IMG/VR virus record: IMGVR_UViG_3300036828_001641
Location: 1-28,498 of that record
DNA: 28,498 bases
Source: a virus
Strand: one strand, 5' to 3'
In this document: one piece after another, positions 16,259-23,907 of the stretch
Numbering within the stretch: the stretch's first letter is position 1
Layout of the letters: each line of letters opens with the position of its first letter
Made by a program: the position numbers and the translations under genes
Notes under the pieces: model-generated
The model's input: only the letters and a program-made list of their open reading frames with translations
Databases searched by the model: none
What the model was told of the DNA's origin: nothing

Positions 16259-17019
16259 ATGCCTAATAGCTGATCCAAGCTTGGCCGCACGAGCTCAAAT
16301 GGGGTATGCGACCAATAGTCCTTAATCGGGTTGGACCGAGGAATTCTGCCGATATAAGTGATTTTTTCGGTATCCCACAGAAAATATTTCTCTCCCTCAA
16401 GACTTGCGCCATACAATGCCAGGTTCTCTAAATCACAGAAGGTAAACGGGTGATCTTCATAGTGGGTCCAGTCATAGGGAGCCTCCGAATAGACTGCTTC
16501 ATCGAATGGCTTGCCGCGATGATTCTCCACGAGGCTGCGCGCACCGGCAAAGGTAGAACGCCAAAACGCCCAGTCCGGCTTGATCATGTAATCGACTGGC
16601 AACTTCAGGCCGGTTGATTCTTTGACTATCCGCGGCCAGATCCGGCGAGCTACATCCCGGCTCTCGTGCCCCCAGCGGAGGTATTCAATCACTGGCTTGC
16701 CTTCATGCATGAGGTCCGAAAACCCGCATGGATTCACCATCAAATGGTCGCTATCCATAAGCAGGATTAGTTCAGCGTCCGTGTAACGGTCGGCAGTCGC
16801 CTTGCACCAGAGCGCGTGCATATAGCGGTCAGGCCAGGGATCCACAAAGATATACTGAACCTTGACACCCCACTGGGCGACGATCTCCTCACAGTTGCGG
16901 TCCAGTACAACAACAATTCGACTGTCTTTGTGTTGCCAGTTTTTCTCGATAAACTGGAGGCAGTAGCAAAGCCAGTTCAGCTGTTCCAGGCACCCCTTAA
17001 TGAAGAGGTCGCAGCGCAT
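16255..17019 (-). CDS. Glycosyltransferase-like protein (second of the cassette)
   Basis: 254 residues from ATG 17019, overlapping the upstream stop by one base (TAATG). The GT-A features are a Rossmann-like start (RCDLFIKGCLEQLNWLCYCL), strands IVVVLDRNCEE and VQYIFVDPWPDRYMHALWCK, and the DXD motif in ILLMDSDHLMVNP (Asp89-Ser-Asp91). The C-terminal half is rich in Trp, Tyr and His (DWTHYEDHPFTFCDLENLALYG), typical of acceptor sites. It resembles proteins of unknown sugar specificity (DUF6492-like). Part of a three-gene cotranscribed set. Confidence 0.82.
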   Translation of the reverse strand: MRCDLFIKGCLEQLNWLCYCLQFIEKNWQHKDSRIVVVLDRNCEEIVAQWGVKVQYIFVDPWPDRYMHALWCKATADRYTDAELILLMDSDHLMVNPCGFSDLMHEGKPVIEYLRWGHESRDVARRIWPRIVKESTGLKLPVDYMIKPDWAFWRSTFAGARSLVENHRGKPFDEAVYSEAPYDWTHYEDHPFTFCDLENLALYGASLEGEKYFLWDTEKITYIGRIPRSNPIKDYWSHTPFELVRPSLDQLLGM

Positions 17020-18425
17020 TAGAACGCCAAAGCGCTAGCGGTATGTTCAGGAAGGAAAGCCATTTGGCCTACATGGCCGCATACGAGCTGGCTGTCCAAC
17101 CATATCGGGATCGAGCACGCCTTGGCCCGCTGACAGAACGCCTCGTCCTCGCCGGTCATGCCAGTATGATCGAAAAAGCGCCATGGCGACTGTTCATTTT
17201 CTGGTGCTAGGTCTGGGAACCGGCGCTGAATCTCTATGAAGACCTCGCGATGGACAAGGGCGCAGCCAAAGCCGATCCAGTCGACATCGACTAAGCCCCT
17301 TGCCACACCTTTCCGGATATCGTTACAGAGCGTCTTGTCCTCGTGGCTGCGCGGACGAATCTCCGGCTGAATACAGAGCGCTCCATGGTAACGCCGGGTT
17401 GCATAGACTCCGCCCACCATCGCTTTACCGTGACCCAATAGCCGCGCTAGGACGTCGTACCGAGTGGCGTCATCGTTGATCGCCAGCGCTCCGGTAAGCC
17501 AGCGAAACCAGTCGCCATTTGCGATCGGGGCGGCAATATCGGAGTCCAGCCACAAGCTCCAAGTGACGCCCGAAGCCAGGAACCTGTGTGCTAGCATGTT
17601 GCGTGAGCGGTCGATCATGGTGTCAGCTTGGACCTCGAATCCTAACTCGTACTTCTTCGCGAGATAGAGACACGTCCACATGTACGGCAGGGTAGGCCGC
17701 TCGAGAATCGCTGAGCAAACGCTGACATTCATCTTCCCGCGGTTAGGCAGGCTGGTAAAGCTGCCCTCACGCCCATTGCAGGCGAAATGCGGCTCGAGTT
17801 CATCTAAGATCATCTCCATGACACCTGGACGTTTGCCTAGGCACGCAATTACCGCTCCGAGAGGGATCGCAGCTGGATTCTTTTGCCACTGTCTCAGTGT
17901 CTGCTCGCTGCGGTCATAGAACTTTTGGCATTCTTCGCTCTTCTCGCCGCCCAGTTCCCAGATGTGATCGAGAAGTACCTGGGTAAGATCTACTTTCTTG
18001 CGCTTAGGCGGCTTTGTCACTTGGACTTCGACGGGCGGTTCGGCTACGCCCGAGTTGACCGGAAGAGGCACGTCGATCATTGGGTTGCTGTTAGTTGAGG
18101 AAATCTGCGCTTGCTGGCTCTGTTCGACAAACGTACCGATCGTTGTCCGCCCGGTGCCATGCGGAGGCACGATTTGGATCCCTGGCTGATTCGCCTGGTG
18201 CACCTGGGGCGGCACAACGGCTATCGCGGGCTGGCCGCGACCGACCACCTGCTGAATAATGGTTCCTTCTGGAATGGGGACGCCCTGAGGAATCTGCCCC
18301 TGACCAGTTTTAGGAGGCGCGATATTCATTCCCGGACTATACAGCGGAGGCGGTTCGCCCTGTGGAGCAGCAACAGCCTTTTTACCATACCGGGCCTCAA
18401 TAGCGCTAGCGTCGGCGGTGATCAT
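17019..18425 (-). CDS. Glycosyltransferase-like protein with disordered and HTH-like N-terminus (first of the cassette)
   Basis: 468 residues from ATG 18425, overlapping the HNH gene stop as ATGA, with AAGGA inside the HNH gene as binding site. Residues about 20-140 are Pro/Gln/Gly-rich and probably disordered. Residues about 146-215 form a helical domain (VLLDHIWELGGEK, EQTLRQWQKNPAAIPLGAVI) that resembles a helix-turn-helix fold. From about 230 it is a GT-A domain: DRSRNMLAHRFLASGVTWSL, then WLDSDIAAP with DXD at 294-296, and GMTGEDEAFCQRAKACSIP followed by a C-terminal LVCGHVG. The latter pattern is common in phage-encoded glycosyltransferases. The extra N-terminal domain is unusual and could tether the enzyme. 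Sugar and target are unknown. Confidence 0.85.
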   Translation of the reverse strand: MITADASAIEARYGKKAVAAPQGEPPPLYSPGMNIAPPKTGQGQIPQGVPIPEGTIIQQVVGRGQPAIAVVPPQVHQANQPGIQIVPPHGTGRTTIGTFVEQSQQAQISSTNSNPMIDVPLPVNSGVAEPPVEVQVTKPPKRKKVDLTQVLLDHIWELGGEKSEECQKFYDRSEQTLRQWQKNPAAIPLGAVIACLGKRPGVMEMILDELEPHFACNGREGSFTSLPNRGKMNVSVCSAILERPTLPYMWTCLYLAKKYELGFEVQADTMIDRSRNMLAHRFLASGVTWSLWLDSDIAAPIANGDWFRWLTGALAINDDATRYDVLARLLGHGKAMVGGVYATRRYHGALCIQPEIRPRSHEDKTLCNDIRKGVARGLVDVDWIGFGCALVHREVFIEIQRRFPDLAPENEQSPWRFFDHTGMTGEDEAFCQRAKACSIPIWLDSQLVCGHVGQMAFLPEHTASALAF

Positions 18426-18865
18426 TGAACTTGTCCTTTTTGTCTTCGATATCGCTGGCGATCTGCTTCCTTCCAGCAGATTCTGCAGTGCCGTCTACCC
18501 CTCTTGATCAAGGTATTGGCTTCGTCGTAAGGGTGACCTTGCGGACAATGGGTCTTGTTTCCATTGCCGTTCCTACCGCCTGGAGTTAGCAAGCAATGCT
18601 CGGAACGTGTCAAAACTTCTAAGTGATTCGGGTTACAGCAGTGCTTATTGAGACATTTGTGATGAAGCTCCTTTCCTTTCGGAACAGGGCCAATGAGCAG
18701 TTCATAAACAATACGATGAACATACTTCATGGTATTCGGCGGCTCAGTATAGATGCGACCGTATCCCTTTTCAGTCACGTAGCCATTCCAGATCCAGCAA
18801 TCATCAACAAGAATCTTGGAACGAATTTGTGGAGATAGATCTGCGACGCTATGTATTTCCATCAT
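18422..18865 (-). CDS. Second HNH_3-type homing endonuclease
   Basis: 147 residues from ATG 18865; the longer frame to 18901 would overlap the scaffold gene by 53 nt and has no better binding site. The HNH_3 motifs are CWIWNGYVTEKGYGRIY, YVHRIVYELLIGPVPKG, ELHHKC, and CCNPNHLEVLTRSEH, with catalytic HH and N..H. A Cys-rich C-terminus (CPQGHPYDEANTL ... HCRICWKEADRQR) forms a zinc-ribbon-like binding module. It is about the same architecture as the plus-strand HNH but shorter and divergent. It starts within the last bases of the scaffold-like gene and runs into the first glycosyltransferase as ATGA, so it is inserted very precisely. Confidence 0.9.
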   Translation of the reverse strand: MMEIHSVADLSPQIRSKILVDDCWIWNGYVTEKGYGRIYTEPPNTMKYVHRIVYELLIGPVPKGKELHHKCLNKHCCNPNHLEVLTRSEHCLLTPGGRNGNGNKTHCPQGHPYDEANTLIKRGRRHCRICWKEADRQRYRRQKGQVQ

Positions 18866-19616
18866 TCTCGGCCCAGTATTTATCAAAAGACTGCCGTACA
18901 TCCAAATTGCGTATGCTTAGTCCGTCATTTTTCTTAGAGTTGCTCGCAGGCGGGGTCCCGGTGGTCTGGGAAAGTCTCCGCCGCGCACCTGCTATTTTAT
19001 CCAGTTCACTCTTATATTTATCTCTCTCAAGCTTCGCATTTTTGAGTTCCGACTTTAATTCCTTCAACCCTTCGTCCAGGATTTGAGCACGCGTAGCCTC
19101 GATACTGGCTCGCACCCAGCCGCGCGGCCCGTTCGCGCTGATGTCCTTGATGAACCCTTGAAACTGGTTATTAAGGCGCGCAAAGCGTTCGTTATGCGCT
19201 TCGATCGCTTTGCGTTCCTCAGAAGTCTTTGCCTCATCAATGTTACGGGGCAGAATCTCCGCGATCCGTTGTTCCTGCACGCCAATTTCGGTCATGATTT
19301 CCTCTTGCACCCTTTTAGAGGTGTTCGTCGCTCTCTCAGCGACAAAATTATTGAACGCGCTTTGGTTGTTTGTGCGGCGCATTAACTCGCTATCGCGCGC
19401 CTTCTGTGTCTGGCGCAGTTGACTCACTGAATTAAGGAGCTGGGCCCGGTCCAGTTCGTTAGGCACTTTGGCTACGACGTCATTCACCCACCAGTCGCGC
19501 CCGAGCTGATCTGGCCGGTAATTGGATTTGATGTGGTCGGCCCATTGCCGGGCCGCCTCTCTATCTGGAAGGACTTCCACCGCTTCTTCCAATAAGCTCT
19601 CGAAACGTTGTTGCAC
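18849..19616 (-). CDS. C-terminal part of the scaffold-like protein after the in-frame stop
   Basis: Readable from GTG 19616 for 255 residues, but the frame is open upstream to the TAA at 19643-19641, giving FVEHFHLPVQQRFESLLEEA. The sequence is strongly helical and charged (LLEEAVEVLPDREAARQWADH, LPRNIDEAKTSEERKAIEAHN, LKELKSELKNAKLERDKYKSE), with coiled-coil potential and a disordered tail. It is in the same frame as the preceding 170-codon gene. The meeting point resembles one continuous protein, ASDP-stop-FVEHF. No ribosome binding site precedes GTG 19616. I therefore treat it as the second half of a gene carrying a nonsense codon or requiring read-through. It ends 17 nt inside the HNH gene. 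Confidence 0.75.
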   Translation of the reverse strand: MQQRFESLLEEAVEVLPDREAARQWADHIKSNYRPDQLGRDWWVNDVVAKVPNELDRAQLLNSVSQLRQTQKARDSELMRRTNNQSAFNNFVAERATNTSKRVQEEIMTEIGVQEQRIAEILPRNIDEAKTSEERKAIEAHNERFARLNNQFQGFIKDISANGPRGWVRASIEATRAQILDEGLKELKSELKNAKLERDKYKSELDKIAGARRRLSQTTGTPPASNSKKNDGLSIRNLDVRQSFDKYWAENDGNT

Positions 19617-19640
19617 AGGAAGGTGGAAGTGTTCGACGAA

Positions 19641-20153
19641 TTACGGATCGCTCGCGCAGTCGAACCGCCGGCGGATCTCGGACGCATGCTCGTAATCGGC
19701 CTTTTGTTCCGGCGTCCACGCGTTCTGCCGTGCCTGGCTGAGTTGCTCCTCGATCTTGGCTTTCTCAGCCGCCTCGGCCCGCAATTGCTTCCGAGCCATT
19801 ATCACCTGTTCCCGCATCTTTCTGAAGTCGGCGACATGCTCGGGTCTCGCAGTCGGCGGCAACTGCATATGCTCGATCTCTTCGTCGCTAAGTTCAGCAG
19901 CCGCAGGCGCGCTGCTAGGAGGCTCAGGCTTGCCGACCGGCGTTTCAACCTTGGTTTCCTGGGCGGCACCTTCTCCAGGCGCGGACGGAGCGTCAGTCGA
20001 TTTTTCTTCGGGCGCCTCGGTTTTATTGTCTTCTTCTTTCCAGAAGTCCGCGAAGGAATCCGTGATCGAGGCAATCGATTCTTTGTCCGCTCCGGTATCT
20101 ACGGTTACGACTTCGGGACTACTCGTGCTGAGAGGTTCAGTTGATTCGGACAT
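19641..20153 (-). CDS. Scaffold-like protein, N-terminal part ending at an in-frame TAA
   Basis: 170 residues from ATG 20153, directly after the stop of the 94-aa gene (TAAATG). The first 100 residues are acidic and Ser/Thr/Pro/Glu-rich (TEPLSTSSPEVVTVDTGADK). The rest is a charged coiled-coil-like helix (FRKMREQVIMARKQLRAEAA). Acidic, Pro/Glu-rich, helical proteins between portal and capsid genes are typical of scaffolding proteins, so the role is inferred from composition and order. It ends ASDP-TAA, and the frame continues without interruption for another 263 codons, so the stop may be a mutation. Confidence 0.78.
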   Translation of the reverse strand: MSESTEPLSTSSPEVVTVDTGADKESIASITDSFADFWKEEDNKTEAPEEKSTDAPSAPGEGAAQETKVETPVGKPEPPSSAPAAAELSDEEIEHMQLPPTARPEHVADFRKMREQVIMARKQLRAEAAEKAKIEEQLSQARQNAWTPEQKADYEHASEIRRRFDCASDP

Positions 20154-20438
20154 TTAGTCAGCCTCGGGATTAATGCCGGGTGCACTGGCGTCTTCGGGTT
20201 GGCTGCGAGCTTTGCGCATGTCCTCGATGACAGCCAGGACGCTTTCGTAGCCGGCGCCCTGTGCACCGGTCAGCGCCGCCCGTTCGGTGCTGGACAAGTC
20301 CAGTTTCGGTTTGCGAGACGCTAATACGTTAAGCCATTTTCGGCCCACAGCTGTATTTAAGAATTCATTAACACTAGCTGCTTCCGATGCGGTCCAGGCA
20401 ATACCCGTACTGGGCACCGGGACAGGATTGGTTTTCAT
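20154..20438 (-). CDS. 94-residue protein between portal and scaffold
   Basis: Starts at ATG 20438, overlapping the portal stop as ATGA, and ends just before the scaffold ATG. It reads MKTNPVPVPSTGIAWTASEA, has a helical middle (EFLNTAVGRKWLNVLASRKP) and an acidic Pro/Glu-rich end. A short, acidic-tailed protein at this site is common in phages with this gene order and may be a portal-associated or scaffold-associated factor. No catalytic motif is seen, and its function is not known to me. Confidence 0.8.
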   Translation of the reverse strand: MKTNPVPVPSTGIAWTASEAASVNEFLNTAVGRKWLNVLASRKPKLDLSSTERAALTGAQGAGYESVLAVIEDMRKARSQPEDASAPGINPEAD

Positions 20439-22921
20439 TGACCCATACCTCCATTTCCACCATTAGATCCAGGAGGTGGAAGACCTCCGCCATTGCCTCC
20501 CGGAGCCCCTAAACCCATGCCGGCCGCATTATTGCCGTGCGGGATCCCCATGGGACCCATCCGGCCGGGAGGGGGAGCTCCCCCCATGGGCATGCCGCCA
20601 GTCTGCTGGGCGATCATTGCCATCATCGCCTGCTGCTGTTCAGCCTGAGTGACTTTCTGGACCAGTTCCCCGTACATTTTCTCCAGGTCTTTGAGTTGCA
20701 AAATCTGGGGTTTAAGCTGCCTTTGGTTAGCTCCGCCTTGCATCATTGCCTGTATATGCGCCTCGGCGTGCGTGGCACCGAGCTTACAGGCGTTCAGGAG
20801 GTCTTTAGGCACCTGGACGGGCGGCATCTGTGACGCGATTTTTAAGTGATCGGCTACCGCCGGAATGATCGTCTGAAAATGTTGCATATGCGGGTCGCGT
20901 TGACTGACCTGCACTCCAATTCCACCTAACATCGTCGTCCATTCCAGTTGCTGAGCGCGTTGCGCCTCGATGTCACTGGTCTGCGACGGCATCGGTACAA
21001 AGAGCTCTTTGCAATTCTTAAACCCGATCATCCTATTAGCCGCCTGCTCGTCCAGCTTGGAGGCATCAAAGTTGGGATTACCCTTCGCCAACTGGTAGAA
21101 TTGCAGGAACATCATATCGTCCTGGGCGCCGGCCGTATCGGTGAATTCGGTGGCGGGCTTGTGCGCCAGAATGATGATCTCCTGGATTGAAAGGCCGTCG
21201 TCCAAGAGGCTCACGATGGTTTCCACCGCTGCAGCATCTGCCTGATCCAGATCGGGGGCGGCGCTAAAGAGCTCTTTAGTCGTATCGTCGACCTCCATCA
21301 TGGCCCGGTAAAGATCCTTATCGATCAGGGATTTGCCGGTATCGGCGGCTTTTAGCCGGGCTTTGCGCTGGCGCAATGCTGCCCGTAAATTAGTCTTGGA
21401 ATAGAGGCGGCGCTGCATGGAACTGATACCCTTGGTGAACTGGACCCACCAGCGGTTCATCATCCCGGCTTTGACTTCCTCTTCCTTGACCGCATCGATA
21501 CTTTCCTTGGTCGCGGTCTGAATCATCTGGCCGTTATTCTGGATCTGCTGCTGGTCAGGCAAGAACGCTCCCGCGATGATCTCTGCGGTGTTCGTCAATT
21601 TTTGATCGAGACCTAACCAGTTATTCAGGTCGACCCGGAACTGCTGCATAAGCAGTGCGAACCCTTCCGGAACGATCATGAACGGCGAACGCACATGCGG
21701 CTGGAGCCTAGCGATGACGGATTCTTCGGCCTGTCCAATGAGCAGACCGGAGATATACATCGCATCGATAAAGGACATGCGGGCTTTCTCGGTAGCTAAG
21801 CTAATGTTATAGAGCAGCCGACCGATGCCCTTGCTTCCAAAAAGCCTGTTATTGCCGGCCTGGAACGAAAACAGGGTCAGCACATCGTCCATGGCAACCG
21901 CAACCGCTTCGCCGTAGAATAATTCGTACGGATCATCGTCCATCGCCTTGGGACCATCCGGCGTGCTGCCATCCAGGTTTTGGCGCGGCACTTGTGATTT
22001 GGCCCGATACTTGTTATTTGAACGTTTGGCTGCGTTCCGGTTTATCCAAAAGTGATCGACCGTATTGTCGTAACATTTTACGAAAACATGTGCCGTCTCG
22101 ATCATCTTTGAACTGCGATGAAAGCTGTAGTAAAGGTTGCCTTCCCTGACCATGTCCGAGAGTTGCCTAGGATTATAAACAAAGCTATCGTATGGTGGCG
22201 CAGCTTTTTCGATTGCCGACTTGATATTGCCTACGTTATAGCCGGCCTCCTCGGCAGTGTCCGCGTCCTCGATGATTTCGCAACACTCGTGGATATAGTA
22301 ATTACTTTTCACGCAGAAAAGTGGAACCTTCTCGGCGAGTTGTGGCGATTGCTCATCGAAAAGCAAGTCTTCCTGGCGAAACGTCTTCGGGCGCCATTCG
22401 TATTCGTCCATCTGGACCGAACCCGTGTAGCCGTATAACACGTTTTCTGTGGCGACTTGTTCCACGTAATCGATCCAGCCGTTCCATTGGCGGATCACTT
22501 CGGAGGTGCGTTCCCTGAACTTCTGCGTTTTGTTTTCCGCGTCGATAAAGGAGTCCGGGAGTTCTGACGCAGTTAAATACTTCATGGCGTGCACGGAGTC
22601 CGTCAGGCGCGGAGTCACCCGATCAACGAAGGTCGCAAGCACCAGCGTCGAGAAGTTCGCCCTCCAGCCTTGCTCATTGCTATCGAGTTTTTTCTGATCG
22701 AATGGGTTCGCTCCGTTATATTGGTCTGCGATCAGCTTGTTGCGATTTGCTCTAGCCTGATTATCGCGCTGCAAGCGCTGATACACTTCGTAGGCCTGTT
22801 GTCCACTGGTTATGGGCTTGTTGACGATACGAGTCGATTTTCCGTCCTCGCCCAATTGCGGCTGGTTCAACCGGCCCATCTCCGAGCCGCCAAATGCATC
22901 TGTAAGAGAATCTGATGCCAT
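20435..22921 (-). CDS. Portal protein
   Basis: 828 residues from ATG 22921, one base after the upstream stop, with GGAAGAAAG as binding site; a longer frame to 22996 is inside the neighbour. The portal forms the dodecameric ring at the capsid vertex through which DNA is packaged. The N-terminal region has YEVYQRLQRDNQARANRNKL and QYNGANPFDQKKLDSNEQGW. A long helical core (VDRVTPRLTDSVHAMKYLT, ATEKARMSFIDAMYISGLLIG) and NWLGLDQKLTNTAEIIAGAF follow. Length is in the range of large podovirus-like portals. The C-terminal 60 residues are a Gly/Pro/Met-rich tail (MPMGGAPPPGRMGPMG), probably disordered. Position after terL and before scaffold and capsid supports the call. Confidence 0.87.
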   Translation of the reverse strand: MASDSLTDAFGGSEMGRLNQPQLGEDGKSTRIVNKPITSGQQAYEVYQRLQRDNQARANRNKLIADQYNGANPFDQKKLDSNEQGWRANFSTLVLATFVDRVTPRLTDSVHAMKYLTASELPDSFIDAENKTQKFRERTSEVIRQWNGWIDYVEQVATENVLYGYTGSVQMDEYEWRPKTFRQEDLLFDEQSPQLAEKVPLFCVKSNYYIHECCEIIEDADTAEEAGYNVGNIKSAIEKAAPPYDSFVYNPRQLSDMVREGNLYYSFHRSSKMIETAHVFVKCYDNTVDHFWINRNAAKRSNNKYRAKSQVPRQNLDGSTPDGPKAMDDDPYELFYGEAVAVAMDDVLTLFSFQAGNNRLFGSKGIGRLLYNISLATEKARMSFIDAMYISGLLIGQAEESVIARLQPHVRSPFMIVPEGFALLMQQFRVDLNNWLGLDQKLTNTAEIIAGAFLPDQQQIQNNGQMIQTATKESIDAVKEEEVKAGMMNRWWVQFTKGISSMQRRLYSKTNLRAALRQRKARLKAADTGKSLIDKDLYRAMMEVDDTTKELFSAAPDLDQADAAAVETIVSLLDDGLSIQEIIILAHKPATEFTDTAGAQDDMMFLQFYQLAKGNPNFDASKLDEQAANRMIGFKNCKELFVPMPSQTSDIEAQRAQQLEWTTMLGGIGVQVSQRDPHMQHFQTIIPAVADHLKIASQMPPVQVPKDLLNACKLGATHAEAHIQAMMQGGANQRQLKPQILQLKDLEKMYGELVQKVTQAEQQQAMMAMIAQQTGGMPMGGAPPPGRMGPMGIPHGNNAAGMGLGAPGGNGGGLPPPGSNGGNGGMGQ

Positions 22922-22922
22922 A

Positions 22923-23546
22923 TTAAGCTTTCTTCCAGCATGCTGGAGGCGGTTGCTGGCTGGATTCGGAGTGGCTATTTTTAAGCCATACCGCAACCTG
23001 GTTATGGTGCCCGAAGATCCTGCATACCATCAGGTTCCTGTCGTAAGGCGTTGCCAGACTGCCTTTCGCTAATTGTGTCCGGACCTGCACGTTATCATTG
23101 CAACTTGTGCAGCCGGTTTGCCATGGAACGTTTTGGAGACAACTCGCGCAGATCTGGGCGCGTTGTGCGGCGAGCGCTGCGTCAACATGTTCCAAAGGCT
23201 GCTGGGCAATCCGGGCCAGCCAATCGGATGCCTTGTTAATCGGGGAGACATAATTGGTCACAGGGATTCCTATGCGCGCTACCGGGGCTGATCGGCTATC
23301 GCTGCAATTTTGAGGGAAATGGCTGCATAGATAGTTTTTGAGATCGATCCGCACGGCTTCGATCCGCGCTTTGGCTGCGCCTCCGCACAGGTCCAAATGA
23401 CGTGTGCGAAACTCGAGCATGTTCGAGAGTAACTGCTCGAAACTGAACCCGGTAACCTTAACGGTTTGCCCGCTGGAGAGAAGCTGCGGGTAGTGAAAAC
23501 CGCCGGGAGGGACCACCGAAGTGATTATCCCAAACTCGACTGACAC
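22923..23546 (-). CDS. Cys-rich, putative zinc-binding phage protein
   Basis: 207 residues. I choose GTG 23546, which overlaps the preceding TGA region (TGATGTG); the frame to 23606 lies inside the upstream gene. The N-terminal half (FGIITSVVPPGGFHYPQ, then EQLLSNMLEFRTRHLDLCGG) contains helical regions. The C-terminal half carries ICASCLQNVPWQTGCTSCND and a later MVCRIFGHHNQVAVWLK, giving C-x2-C, C-x2-C and a further Cys-His, consistent with a zinc-ribbon-like fold. Proteins of this type occur upstream of portal genes in several phages; function is unknown to me. It ends one base before the portal start. Confidence 0.78.
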   Translation of the reverse strand: MSVEFGIITSVVPPGGFHYPQLLSSGQTVKVTGFSFEQLLSNMLEFRTRHLDLCGGAAKARIEAVRIDLKNYLCSHFPQNCSDSRSAPVARIGIPVTNYVSPINKASDWLARIAQQPLEHVDAALAAQRAQICASCLQNVPWQTGCTSCNDNVQVRTQLAKGSLATPYDRNLMVCRIFGHHNQVAVWLKNSHSESSQQPPPACWKKA

Positions 23547-23547
23547 A

Positions 23548-23853
23548 TCAGATCTTCTTTTTACTAAAGGCTGGAAAGCTCTTGGCTGCTTTTCCCGAAT
23601 GACCACCCTTAGCGGCCCGGACCCCGCCCAGGGTGCCGGTTGTCTTCACGTCGCTCTTTATCTTCGCGCCCCCGACTAAGCCGGGAGCACTATGCGCGCG
23701 ACCGGCATTGGTCATCTTATCCTTTGTCGTAAACCCGCTGCGCTGACCTCCGCCGCCCACAGTGGACACGCCACCAGATTTTTTGGAAAATGCCGGGACC
23801 GCCGATCCCCCAATACCGGGATCGGATCTCTTTTTAAAACTTGGAACACTCAT
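23548..23853 (-). CDS. Small basic Gly/Ser/Lys-rich protein
   Basis: 101 residues from ATG 23853, with a weak AGTAGGA binding site. It is low-complexity and positively charged (MSVPSFKKRSDPGIGGSAVP, KGGHSGKAAKSFPAFSKKKI), with FSKK repeated at both ends and no hydrophobic core. It is probably disordered and may bind nucleic acid or line the capsid interior. The next gene overlaps its stop. I do not recognise a family. Confidence 0.72.
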   Translation of the reverse strand: MSVPSFKKRSDPGIGGSAVPAFSKKSGGVSTVGGGGQRSGFTTKDKMTNAGRAHSAPGLVGGAKIKSDVKTTGTLGGVRAAKGGHSGKAAKSFPAFSKKKI

Positions 23854-23907
23854 TGATCCTACTCTTAGAGCATGCAGAAGAAAGGACGCTTCAAACCTGT
23901 GAGTTTA

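Noticed and set aside
19641-19643. Genetic code change (TAA as sense)
   Set aside because: TAA ends other confidently called genes in this window, such as the capsid gene and the heptad-protein neighbour.
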